Source: Magnetovibrio sp.
Lineage (GTDB): Bacteria; Pseudomonadota; Alphaproteobacteria; Rhodospirillales; Casp-alpha2
Assembly: GCA_002709525.1 (NCBI GenBank)
Contig: PARE01000070.1
Location: forward strand, 1-33,358
Reading direction: 5' to 3'
Length of the DNA: 33,358 nt
Positions 26,601 through 33,358 of this stretch are shown in pieces (the first letter of the stretch is position 1; each line of letters opens with the position of its first letter). The notes below the pieces were generated by a model that was not told where the DNA came from, searched no databases, and worked only from the letters and a program-made list of their open reading frames with translations. A program made the translations under genes and the position numbers.

Positions 26601-27513
26601 GAACCACGGTGGCACCGAAATGGGCCAGGGCTTGTTCACTAAGGTGGCGCAAGTAGCAGCCCGATCTTTTCAGGTTGACATTGATCGGATCAAGATCACC
26701 GCGACTCATACGGGAAAAGTCCCTAATACGTCGGCGACGGCGGCCTCTAGTGGGTCAGATTTAAACGGTATGGCAACAGCTGATGCTTGTACAAAGATTA
26801 AGAAACGGCTTCAGAACTTCGCTGCTGAGCGCTGGCAGACGTCGCCGGATGAGGTGAAATTTTATCCCGGCCGAGTGCAGGTTGGCTGCGATACGATATC
26901 TTTTGATGAATTAATCTACGAGGCTTATCAGGCGCGTGTTCCCCTATCCGCAACAGGGTTTTACGCGACGCCAAAAATTAACTGGAATAAAGCACAGGCA
27001 AAAGGTCGGCCATTTTTTTACTTTGCATATGGTGCTGCTGTCACAGAGGTGGCCATTGATACCCTGACGGGAGAAAACCGTATGCTCCGAGTCGATATCT
27101 TGCATGATGTGGGCAAGTCGTTGAACCCGGCGATTGACCTTGGTCAAATTGAAGGCGGTTTCATTCAGGGCGCCGGCTGGTTGACCACGGAGGAACTCTG
27201 TTGGGATGACGAAGGCCATCTTCGCACGTATGCGCCGTCAACTTACAAGATCCCCACTCTGGGCGACCGGCCGCCAGATATGCGGATCAATATTTGGGCT
27301 CCAGGCGAGAATGTGGAGCAGACGATCCATAGATCCAAGGCGGTTGGTGAACCGCCATTAATGTTGGGTATCTCTGCATTAATGGCCCTGTCTGATGCTG
27401 TTGCTGCTGCTGGTGACTATGTGCATTATCCACAATTGAACGCGCCAGCTACACCAGAGCGTGTGCTTGCGGCCGTGCGTCGTGTCATGGCGAATGAAGA
27501 GACTGCATTATGA
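23683..27513 (+). CDS. xdh: Xanthine dehydrogenase, single chain (2Fe-2S x2 + FAD + molybdopterin domains)
   Basis: GCAEGDCGACTVAVGG and QCGFCTPGFIMS...AGNLCRCTGYGPI; FAD region IGGNVANGSPIGDTLPAL; Moco region GQEHFYLEGQAAL, RMGGAFGGKES, NTAFRGFGGPQGM, GGTEMGQGL, KAVGEPPLMLG. Start at 23683 (23671 and 23572 possible). Confidence 0.93.
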   Translation: MRDHVTFRLNDEVQVLRDVSPTLTLLEFLRERRRLTGTKEGCAEGDCGACTVAVGGLVDGEVSYQAINACIQFVGMLEGKSIRTVEALKAPNGQLHPVQQAMVDEHGSQCGFCTPGFIMSIYAAYIMDHPMDADASPDLLAGNLCRCTGYGPIAAAAAKLAAYEKPDWDRARLRADQRWVREAADTETVDFFCSGQRFVSPGTLDDLARIYAAEPNATLVAGATDVGLWVTKMHRKLDTVIHLGRVRELKSIVDDGEKLSIGAGVTYSQALETMAIYFPDFAEMTRRIGAVQIRNVGTIGGNVANGSPIGDTLPALIVLDASLVLRKGNELRRIAIEEFFVEYGKQDRASGEFLEAIEIPLPGPGMALRCYKISKRFDQDISAVCGCMAVRVEGGRVIDARIAYGGMAGTPERAHTVEGALIGQDWSEATINAIMGAFDNDFAPISDMRASATYRQEVAANLLKRYFQETSGNVAKTRLVGIGADIGGPRLDSSIVTTPTVMKSIAGDVETPQRHDSSHKHIAGEAVFVDDIPTPKGTLAVHVAMSTKAHAKIVDLDLSPVRAAPGVVCVVAAADIPGKNDISPVMGDDPLFAEGVVEYAGQSLFAVGAETIERARDAAALARIFYEDLPAVISIDEAMDQGSLLEEPYVMSRGDAQAAIDGAVHSLSGRVYVGGQEHFYLEGQAALALPGEDGDITLHSSTQHPSEIQHTIAKLLGLANNAVTVEVRRMGGAFGGKESNGNLPAAAAALIASKTGRAAKVRYDRDQDMIITGKRHDFRIDYEVGFDNNGRIEGIDFQQAARCGMSYDLSVPICDRAMFHADNTYYLPNVKITSYRCKTHTVSNTAFRGFGGPQGMVGIERVVDEIAHYLGKDPIEVRRVNFYDPKGAVKDRAVTPYDMTVEDCVIDEIVSELGRTADYDRRRADIREWNQTSQTLKRGIALTPVKFGISFTLTFLNQAGALVHIYNDGSIHLNHGGTEMGQGLFTKVAQVAARSFQVDIDRIKITATHTGKVPNTSATAASSGSDLNGMATADACTKIKKRLQNFAAERWQTSPDEVKFYPGRVQVGCDTISFDELIYEAYQARVPLSATGFYATPKINWNKAQAKGRPFFYFAYGAAVTEVAIDTLTGENRMLRVDILHDVGKSLNPAIDLGQIEGGFIQGAGWLTTEELCWDDEGHLRTYAPSTYKIPTLGDRPPDMRINIWAPGENVEQTIHRSKAVGEPPLMLGISALMALSDAVAAAGDYVHYPQLNAPATPERVLAAVRRVMANEETAL

Positions 27514-28565
27514 CACGGGAATGGCTTACCAATCTGCGCGAGATGGTGGAGGCAGAACGTTCCGCTATCCGCGTCACTATTATTCGAGCTGATGGATCGA
27601 CGCCGCGTGGCGTTGGTTGCGCCATGATCGTGGGTCGAACCGCATTCTCTGGGACAATCGGCGGCGGTGCGCTGGAAATGGGTGCTCTCCGCACCGCTAG
27701 GAGGTTGTTGGCTCTCTTTGCGACGGACACGGCACCGCAATGGTGGCGGGAAGTTCACGACTTTCCCCTTGGTCCGGCGCTTGGTCAATGTTGCGGCGGA
27801 TTTATCCAGTTGTTGTTTGAACGCGTGGGGGAAGCAGAGCTTCGCGATGTGCCTATTGCCAGTTCCAAAGACATGCTCCTCGTGCGGCATATAAAGCCAG
27901 GGCAACCCTGGCGGTTTGCAACACATCGCAAGGACGATGAAGACGCATGGCCGCTAAAGATTCGTGGTTATGTTCGGAAATGTTTTTCCGGCACTCGTGG
28001 CCGCGATGCCGCATTAATTTCAGACTGGTTTATTGAGCCCATTAATGTTTCAAACCAGGATATGTTTTTATATGGCGCTGGGCATGTTGGTCGTGCCGTG
28101 ACAAAAGCGTTTGTCGATTTGCCGTTTAAAATCTATTGGGTGGATACCCATTCAGAGCGCTATCCCTCAGATTTTCCAGAGAATGTAACAAAATTGGTGG
28201 CGAGGGATCCGGCAGATGCGGTTCGCCACGCTCCACCTGGGGCCTGGCATGTGATAATGACACATTCTCATGCCATCGACTTCGATATTTGCCATGCGGT
28301 CATGAAGCATTGTGATTTTGGCTACATCGGGGTGATCGCCTCGAAGACGAAGCGGGTCCGATTCGAGAGACGTCTGCGTGAGGTTGGCATCCCGGATCCA
28401 CTCATTGCACAACTGCAAGCACCTATTGGACTGGCCCGGCTTGACGGTAAAGAGCCAGCTGTGATTGCCGTATCTTTAGCTGCGGATTTTTTGCTACGAT
28501 TGCAAATCGGCGGGATCCAGAGAAGCCTGCTGCAAACAGAGAGGGCTGAAGGGGCTCATGACTGA
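27510..28565 (+). CDS. xdhC: XdhC family molybdenum cofactor insertion/sulfuration accessory protein
   Basis: IIRADGSTPRGVGCAMIVGRTAFSGTIGGGALEM, GPALGQCCGGFIQLLFE, LYGAGHVGRAVTKAF, MTHSHAIDFDICHAVMKHCDFGYIGVIASKTKRVRFERRL. ATGA overlap with xdh. Confidence 0.95.
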   Translation: MTREWLTNLREMVEAERSAIRVTIIRADGSTPRGVGCAMIVGRTAFSGTIGGGALEMGALRTARRLLALFATDTAPQWWREVHDFPLGPALGQCCGGFIQLLFERVGEAELRDVPIASSKDMLLVRHIKPGQPWRFATHRKDDEDAWPLKIRGYVRKCFSGTRGRDAALISDWFIEPINVSNQDMFLYGAGHVGRAVTKAFVDLPFKIYWVDTHSERYPSDFPENVTKLVARDPADAVRHAPPGAWHVIMTHSHAIDFDICHAVMKHCDFGYIGVIASKTKRVRFERRLREVGIPDPLIAQLQAPIGLARLDGKEPAVIAVSLAADFLLRLQIGGIQRSLLQTERAEGAHD

Positions 28566-30093
28566 CAAATCGCTCCTCGATCTCTCAAGGATCACCAAAC
28601 ACTTCCCTGGGGTGATTGCGAACGATGACGTTACTTTTTCGATTTTGCCCGGCGAGTTGCACGCCCTATTCGGTGAGAACGGAGCCGGAAAGTCGACCTT
28701 GGTGAAAATAATCTATGGCGTCCTTCACCCGGACGTAGGCGCGATGCAATTCGACGGTAAACCATACGCGCCGGCCAAACCATCCGAAGCGCGGGCCATG
28801 GGAATTGGAATGGTGTTTCAGCACTTTTCCTTGTTCGAGGCACTGACCGTCGCCGAAAATGTTGCGCTTGGCATGAACAAGGAAGCCGTTGGCAGCAATT
28901 TAGATGAACAGATCATCGAAGTTTCAAAAGCCTACGGGCTGACCTTGGACCCGGCCCGATCCATTGGTTCCCTCTCTGTCGGTGAGCGCCAGCGCGTCGA
29001 AATCATTCGTTGCCTATTGCAGAAACCACGGCTCTTAATCATGGACGAGCCAACTTCTGTACTAACCCCGCAGGAAGTGGAAATTCTTTTTCAGACCTTG
29101 AGACAGCTGTCCTCAGAGGGGTGCTCAATTCTCTATATTTCCCACAAGCTCGAGGAAATCCGTGAGCTTTGCGAAAAAGCGACGGTGCTCAGAGGTGGCA
29201 AGGTTGTCGCCACCTGTGACCCGCGTGAGGAAACGGCCAAGAGCTTGGCCGAGATGATGATCGGCACCTCGTTCAAATTTGCGGAACGTCGGGTGCACGA
29301 GCTTGGCAAAGACCGCTTGGTTGTGAACAACCTGACCACCGTCAGTTATGATGCCTTTGGCGTCGATATCTGCGATGTTTCATTCCGGGTGCGCTCCGGG
29401 GAAATATTGGGGATTGGCGGCGTCGCCGGGAACGGACAGGTGGAGCTTATGGAAGCCTTGATTGGCGAGATTACAACCGTCGCGGACTCTATACGCCTAG
29501 ACGGTGAAGCAATTGGCACCATGGGTCCGACGGCGCGGCGTGAGAGGGGTATTTGCTCCGTGCCCGAAGAACGCCTGGGTCACGGAGCTGTATCCGACAT
29601 GTCATTATGGGAAAATACAATTCTTTCAGCGCGCACCCGCAAGTCTATAGAAAAAAGAGGGTTTTTGGATCTGCAAATTGCAAAGGACTTTGCCGGCCAG
29701 GTGGTGTCCAAGTTCAACGTCAAGACGGCTGGTATCGATCATGCGGCCAAAAGCTTATCGGGGGGTAACTTGCAGAAATTCATCGTTGGCCGCGAGATTT
29801 TGCAGGCGCCGACTGTTCTTGTGATCATGCAACCGACCTGGGGCGTTGATGCTGCTGCAGCTGCTGATATTCACCGAACCCTTCAGGACATGGCGGCAGA
29901 CGGTGTAGCCATCTTGGTGATTTCCCAAGATTTGGAGGAGTTGATGGCCATATCCACGAATTTTGCAGTGATTGCCGAAGGCCGTCTGTCCGAACCGAAA
30001 CCGACGGGTAGTCAAACTATCGAGGAAATCGGTCTGCTCATGGGCGGTGTGTACGACCGTCTAGGGGACGTTGATGAAGGGGCGTCAGCATGA
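28558..30093 (+). CDS. ABC transporter ATP-binding protein, tandem NBD, nucleoside/simple-sugar type (NupO/YufO-like)
   Basis: Walker A FGENGAGKSTLVKIIYG, LSVGERQRVEIIRCLL, LIMDEPTSVLTPQEVE; second half GIGGVAGNGQVELMEALIG, LSGGNLQKFIVGREIL. Overlaps xdhC by 8 nt. Confidence 0.93.
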   Translation: MTDKSLLDLSRITKHFPGVIANDDVTFSILPGELHALFGENGAGKSTLVKIIYGVLHPDVGAMQFDGKPYAPAKPSEARAMGIGMVFQHFSLFEALTVAENVALGMNKEAVGSNLDEQIIEVSKAYGLTLDPARSIGSLSVGERQRVEIIRCLLQKPRLLIMDEPTSVLTPQEVEILFQTLRQLSSEGCSILYISHKLEEIRELCEKATVLRGGKVVATCDPREETAKSLAEMMIGTSFKFAERRVHELGKDRLVVNNLTTVSYDAFGVDICDVSFRVRSGEILGIGGVAGNGQVELMEALIGEITTVADSIRLDGEAIGTMGPTARRERGICSVPEERLGHGAVSDMSLWENTILSARTRKSIEKRGFLDLQIAKDFAGQVVSKFNVKTAGIDHAAKSLSGGNLQKFIVGREILQAPTVLVIMQPTWGVDAAAAADIHRTLQDMAADGVAILVISQDLEELMAISTNFAVIAEGRLSEPKPTGSQTIEEIGLLMGGVYDRLGDVDEGASA

Positions 30094-31166
30094 TCCGCCT
30101 CGAGCCACGAAAGGAGATGTCGAAAAATCTTCTGTACCTGACCCCGGTGATAGCCGTGGCGCTCACCATTGTTTTTGGCGGGGTAATGTTTCTTATACTT
30201 GGGAAGAACCCCGTGCGGGCAATTACTATCATATTCGTTACGCCGTTGACGGATTTATTCACCATTTCTGAGATGATCGTCAAGGCAACGCCCCTTATTC
30301 TCATCGGTATTGGTCTTTCTTTTGGGTTTCGCGCTGGTATTTGGAACATTGGTGCAGAGGGCCAATTCACTATTGGCGCCTTGGTCGGCGGGGCATTGCC
30401 GGCACTATTTCCTGTCGAAGGGTTCTGGGTTTTGCCTATCATGTGTTTGGCTGGGATCATTGGCGGTATGGCCTGGGCAGCTATTCCTGCGTTTCTGCGC
30501 ACGAAGTTGAATGCCAACGAGATTCTTGTCACGCTGATGCTGACCTATGTGGCTGTGCTCCTGCTTAGCGTTCTGGTCCATGGTCCTTTGAAGGATCCGG
30601 CGGGTCTAAATTTTCCTGAAAGTCGCCTGTTCAACGAATCAGCAACCCTGCCCATCCTTATTCCTGAAACTCGGGCCCACGTTGGGTTCTTGTTCGCGAT
30701 TTTGGCTATCATTGTCGCTTGGATTCTGATGACGCGTCACGTCTTCGGCTATCAGGTCAAGGTTATGGGGCAATCACCTAAAGCGGCGTCTTTCGGCGGG
30801 TTTGTTCAGAACAAGGTCGTCTGGCTGTGCCTAATGATTTCAGGTGGACTAGCTGGCTTGGCGGGTACATTTGAGGCGGCGGGCCCTGTAGGGCAATTGG
30901 TCCCTGCCCTGCCAGTCGGTTATGGCTTCACCGCGATTATCGTGGCTTTCTTGGGTCGATTGACACCCATTGGTATTTTGTTCGCCGGTTTTGTGATGGC
31001 GCTGACCTACATAGGCGGGGAGGCAGCGCAGATCGAGATGAACCTTCCGAGTGCCGTGACAGGCGTGTTCCAAGGTATGTTCCTGTTCTCGCTTCTTGGT
31101 ATCGACGTGTTGGCTGGTTTTCGCATTCGTTTGGCCGGGCGCAGGCCCGCCGAGGCAACGAGGTAG
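30090..31166 (+). CDS. ABC transporter permease (nucleoside/BMP-type, NupP-like)
   Basis: GIGLSFGFRAGIWNIGAEGQFTIGALVGG, LNANEILVTLMLTYVAVLLLS, GGLAGLAGTFEAAGPVGQL...GYGFTAIIVAFLGRLTPIGI. May start at ATG 30117. Confidence 0.92.
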   Translation: MIRLEPRKEMSKNLLYLTPVIAVALTIVFGGVMFLILGKNPVRAITIIFVTPLTDLFTISEMIVKATPLILIGIGLSFGFRAGIWNIGAEGQFTIGALVGGALPALFPVEGFWVLPIMCLAGIIGGMAWAAIPAFLRTKLNANEILVTLMLTYVAVLLLSVLVHGPLKDPAGLNFPESRLFNESATLPILIPETRAHVGFLFAILAIIVAWILMTRHVFGYQVKVMGQSPKAASFGGFVQNKVVWLCLMISGGLAGLAGTFEAAGPVGQLVPALPVGYGFTAIIVAFLGRLTPIGILFAGFVMALTYIGGEAAQIEMNLPSAVTGVFQGMFLFSLLGIDVLAGFRIRLAGRRPAEATR

Positions 31167-31170
31167 ACCC

Positions 31171-32091
31171 ATGGATCTTCTCGTCCTTATTTTGCAGGGC
31201 GTCATCATCGCCGCAACACCATTGGTTTTTGCGGCCATTGGCGAATTAGTCGTCGAGAAGTCGGGTGTTCTTAATTTGGGTGTTGAAGGCATGATGATTA
31301 TGGGGGCCATCGCCGGATTTTCAGTTACACTGGAGACGGGGTCTTATATTCTGGGCATTGCCGCCGCCGCCTTGGTAGGCGCTCTTTCGGCCGGTTTATT
31401 CGGATTGCTAACCCAGATACTTTTGTCGAACCAAGTGGCCACAGGATTGGCACTCACGATTTTTGGCCTCGGCCTCGCAGCGCTGTGGGGGCAAGGATAC
31501 TCGGGTGTGTCGACCCCAGCTCTTGGAAAAGTTTATATTTTTCTCTTTTCCGACATTCCCATTGTTGGGCCGCTATTCTTCTCATATGACCCGTTGATTT
31601 ATCTGTCAGTAACGCTTGTGATTGGCGTGTCTTGGTTTTTGAACAAAACCCATCTGGGCTTGATTTTACGATCCGTTGGCGAAAACCATGACTCAGCTCA
31701 CGCTATTGGTTACAGCGTTGTTGCCGTGCGTATGGTCGCCATATTGTTTGGTGGAGCTTGCGCCGGGCTCGGCGGGGCATATTTATCGATTATTCAAACG
31801 CCACTGTGGGTAGAGGGCATGACAGCTGGACGGGGTTGGATTGCTTTGGCCATTGTTGTCTTTGCCGCCTGGCGTCCCGGGCGCGCCTTAATTGGGGCTT
31901 ATCTGTTTGGTGGTGTTACAGTGATCCAGTTGCACGTCCAAGGGTTGGGTTTTGAAATCGAGGCACAATACATGTCCATGCTTCCCTACCTGGTCACCAT
32001 CGTGGTTTTGGTGGTGATATCGCGTGATAAGGCACGATCTAATCTTAATGCGCCCGCGTGTCTTGGTAAGCCATTCTTTGCCTCTTCTTGA
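31171..32091 (+). CDS. ABC transporter permease (nucleoside/BMP-type, NupQ-like)
   Basis: MDLLVLILQGVIIAATPLVFAAIGELVVEKSGVLNLGVEGMMIMGAIAGF; GLILRSVGENHDSAHAIGYSVVAVRMVAILFGGACAGLGGAYLSI. ATG 31171 used instead of the ORF-track start at 31096. Confidence 0.93.
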   Translation: MDLLVLILQGVIIAATPLVFAAIGELVVEKSGVLNLGVEGMMIMGAIAGFSVTLETGSYILGIAAAALVGALSAGLFGLLTQILLSNQVATGLALTIFGLGLAALWGQGYSGVSTPALGKVYIFLFSDIPIVGPLFFSYDPLIYLSVTLVIGVSWFLNKTHLGLILRSVGENHDSAHAIGYSVVAVRMVAILFGGACAGLGGAYLSIIQTPLWVEGMTAGRGWIALAIVVFAAWRPGRALIGAYLFGGVTVIQLHVQGLGFEIEAQYMSMLPYLVTIVVLVVISRDKARSNLNAPACLGKPFFASS

Positions 32092-32155
32092 CAAGGCCGG
32101 TAAAAAAGACGGAACAGAATTATGGACGCGATAATTTCGACAAGGGAGAAATGTT

Positions 32156-33259
32156 ATGAATAATCTCGTCAAAATGTTAGTGGTCATCGCCATCGTGATC
32201 GGTGTGATCGCCGGAGTTTATTATTTTTCTGAACAGGAAAAACAAGACGCTGCGAGCGCCCAGACTAAAGTTGGGTTTGTCTACGTTGGTCCTGTTGGTG
32301 ATCATGGCTGGACCTACGAACACCATCAGGGCTTAAAGGCTGTTGAGGAGGCCTTTGGCGATAAGGTAAAGACCAAACACGTCGAGAATGTATCCGAAGG
32401 GCCAGATGCTGCCAGAGTGATTCAGCAATTGGCGCGTGGCGGTCATGATATCATATTTACGACGTCGTTTGGTTTCATGAACCCAACCCTGAAAGTGGCG
32501 AAGGAGTTCTCGAAGATAAACTTTGAACACGCTACCGGTTATAAGAGGGATAAGAATGTGTCTACTTATTCCGCGCGTTTCTATGAAGGTCGTCACGTAA
32601 TCGGCTTGATCGCTGGTAAGATGACGAAAACGAATACCATAGGTTACATAGCGTCGTTTCCGATCCCGGAAGTAGTTCGTGGAATAAACGCCGCCTATCT
32701 TGCAGCTAAGAGTGTCAATCCGCAGGTAAAGTTCAAGGTAATTTGGGTCTCTACGTGGTTCGATCCGGGCAAGGAAGCAGACGCTGCGAACGCGCTCATC
32801 GACCAAGGCGCGGATATTCTCATGCAGCACACAGACTCACCTGCCGCGATGCAAATCGCCGAGAAAAAGGGGATCCATGCCTTTGGCCAAGCCTCCGATA
32901 TGATCAAGTTTGGTCCAAATGCGCAACTGACAGCCATCGTTAATAATTGGGGGCCCTATTATGTCGCGCGGGTCAAGGCCACGATGGATGGCACATGGAA
33001 GAGCGGAGATGTGTGGGACGGTATCAAGGAGGGCATGGTTACTATGGCGCCATTCTCCAAGAAAATTCCGGAAGATGTCCGTACGATGGTTGCTAAAGCT
33101 CGTGACGACATTGCGGCTGGCAAACTCCATCCCTTTACCGGTCCAATAAACAAACAGGATGGATCTCCTTGGTTGAAGGCGGGAGAGACGGCACCTGCTG
33201 GTGACCTTTTGGGCATGAACTTCTACGTAGAAGGTGTAGAAGGCTCCTTGCCGAAGTAA
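32156..33259 (+). CDS. BMP-family ABC transporter substrate-binding protein (Med/PnrA-like)
   Basis: KVGFVYVGPVGDHGWTYEHHQGLKAVEEAFGDKV; ANALIDQGADILMQHTDSPAAMQIAEKKGIHAFGQASDM. N-terminal hydrophobic signal/anchor without a lipobox Cys. SD AGGGAG upstream. Confidence 0.92.
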   Translation: MNNLVKMLVVIAIVIGVIAGVYYFSEQEKQDAASAQTKVGFVYVGPVGDHGWTYEHHQGLKAVEEAFGDKVKTKHVENVSEGPDAARVIQQLARGGHDIIFTTSFGFMNPTLKVAKEFSKINFEHATGYKRDKNVSTYSARFYEGRHVIGLIAGKMTKTNTIGYIASFPIPEVVRGINAAYLAAKSVNPQVKFKVIWVSTWFDPGKEADAANALIDQGADILMQHTDSPAAMQIAEKKGIHAFGQASDMIKFGPNAQLTAIVNNWGPYYVARVKATMDGTWKSGDVWDGIKEGMVTMAPFSKKIPEDVRTMVAKARDDIAAGKLHPFTGPINKQDGSPWLKAGETAPAGDLLGMNFYVEGVEGSLPK

Positions 33260-33269
33260 ATGGAAATGC

Positions 33270-33302
33270 GGCGGTTTGGCCAAGCGCCGGACCGCCTTTT
33301 TT
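33270..33302 (+). terminator. Rho-independent terminator at the end of the xdh-ABC operon
   Basis: Stem GGCGGTTTGGC (33270-33280), loop CAAGC, GCCGGACCGCC (33286-33296): 11 pairs with two G-U, then TTTTTT; 10 nt after the BMP stop codon. Confidence 0.9.
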
Positions 33303-33358
33303 CTAGCCTGACTTTGGCTGAAATTCGATGACTCAAAGCGTTATTCTGAAGGGCCAAA

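Noticed and set aside
29395-29830. Second ATPase half with divergent Walker motifs as an inactivated domain
   Set aside because: GVAGNGQ and LSGGNLQK variants are typical of the C-terminal NBD in this tandem sugar/nucleoside ATPase family, so not unusual.
1-33358. CRISPR arrays, tRNA/rRNA genes, insertion sequences, phage genes
   Set aside because: No regularly spaced repeats, cloverleaf-like sequences, transposase/integrase motifs or terminal inverted repeats noticed on reading; covariance-model searches were not possible.

Overview
The window reads as a chromosomal segment from a proteobacterium, probably an alphaproteobacterium (the taxon is inferred). I see no rRNA, tRNA, CRISPR array or recognisable mobile element. 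The left part (1-13 kb) is mixed metabolism: partial otnK-like kinase, otnI/hyi-like isomerase, a fused indolepyruvate ferredoxin oxidoreductase, a nucleotide-sugar epimerase, an EamA transporter, a GhrA-like reductase, a gamma-glutamyltransferase-family enzyme, a DadA-like oxidase and a ThDP enzyme. The right part (13.6-33.3 kb) is a tightly packed purine/ureide catabolic locus. It encodes an allantoate amidohydrolase, a PucG-type ureidoglycine-glyoxylate aminotransferase, the oxamic transcarbamylase set (AllG/YlbE, AllF/FdrA, AllH/DUF2877), carbamate kinase, an HpxW-like oxamate amidohydrolase candidate, a purine phosphoribosyltransferase (opposite strand), a single-chain xanthine dehydrogenase, XdhC, and a BMP-type nucleoside/purine ABC importer. 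The most interesting points are: (1) an apparently hybrid route allantoate -> ureidoglycine -> oxalurate -> oxamate + carbamoyl-P -> ATP, joining Bacillus-type PucG with E. coli-type AllFGH and a Klebsiella-type HpxW; (2) a 59-aa ORF at 16465-16644, absent from the supplied ORF track, that looks like a detached C-terminal segment of AllF/FdrA placed upstream of allG; (3) an unexplained 103-aa ORF with a strong Shine-Dalgarno between allC and pucG. All assignments come from reading the sequence and recalled family motifs; no database search was run.
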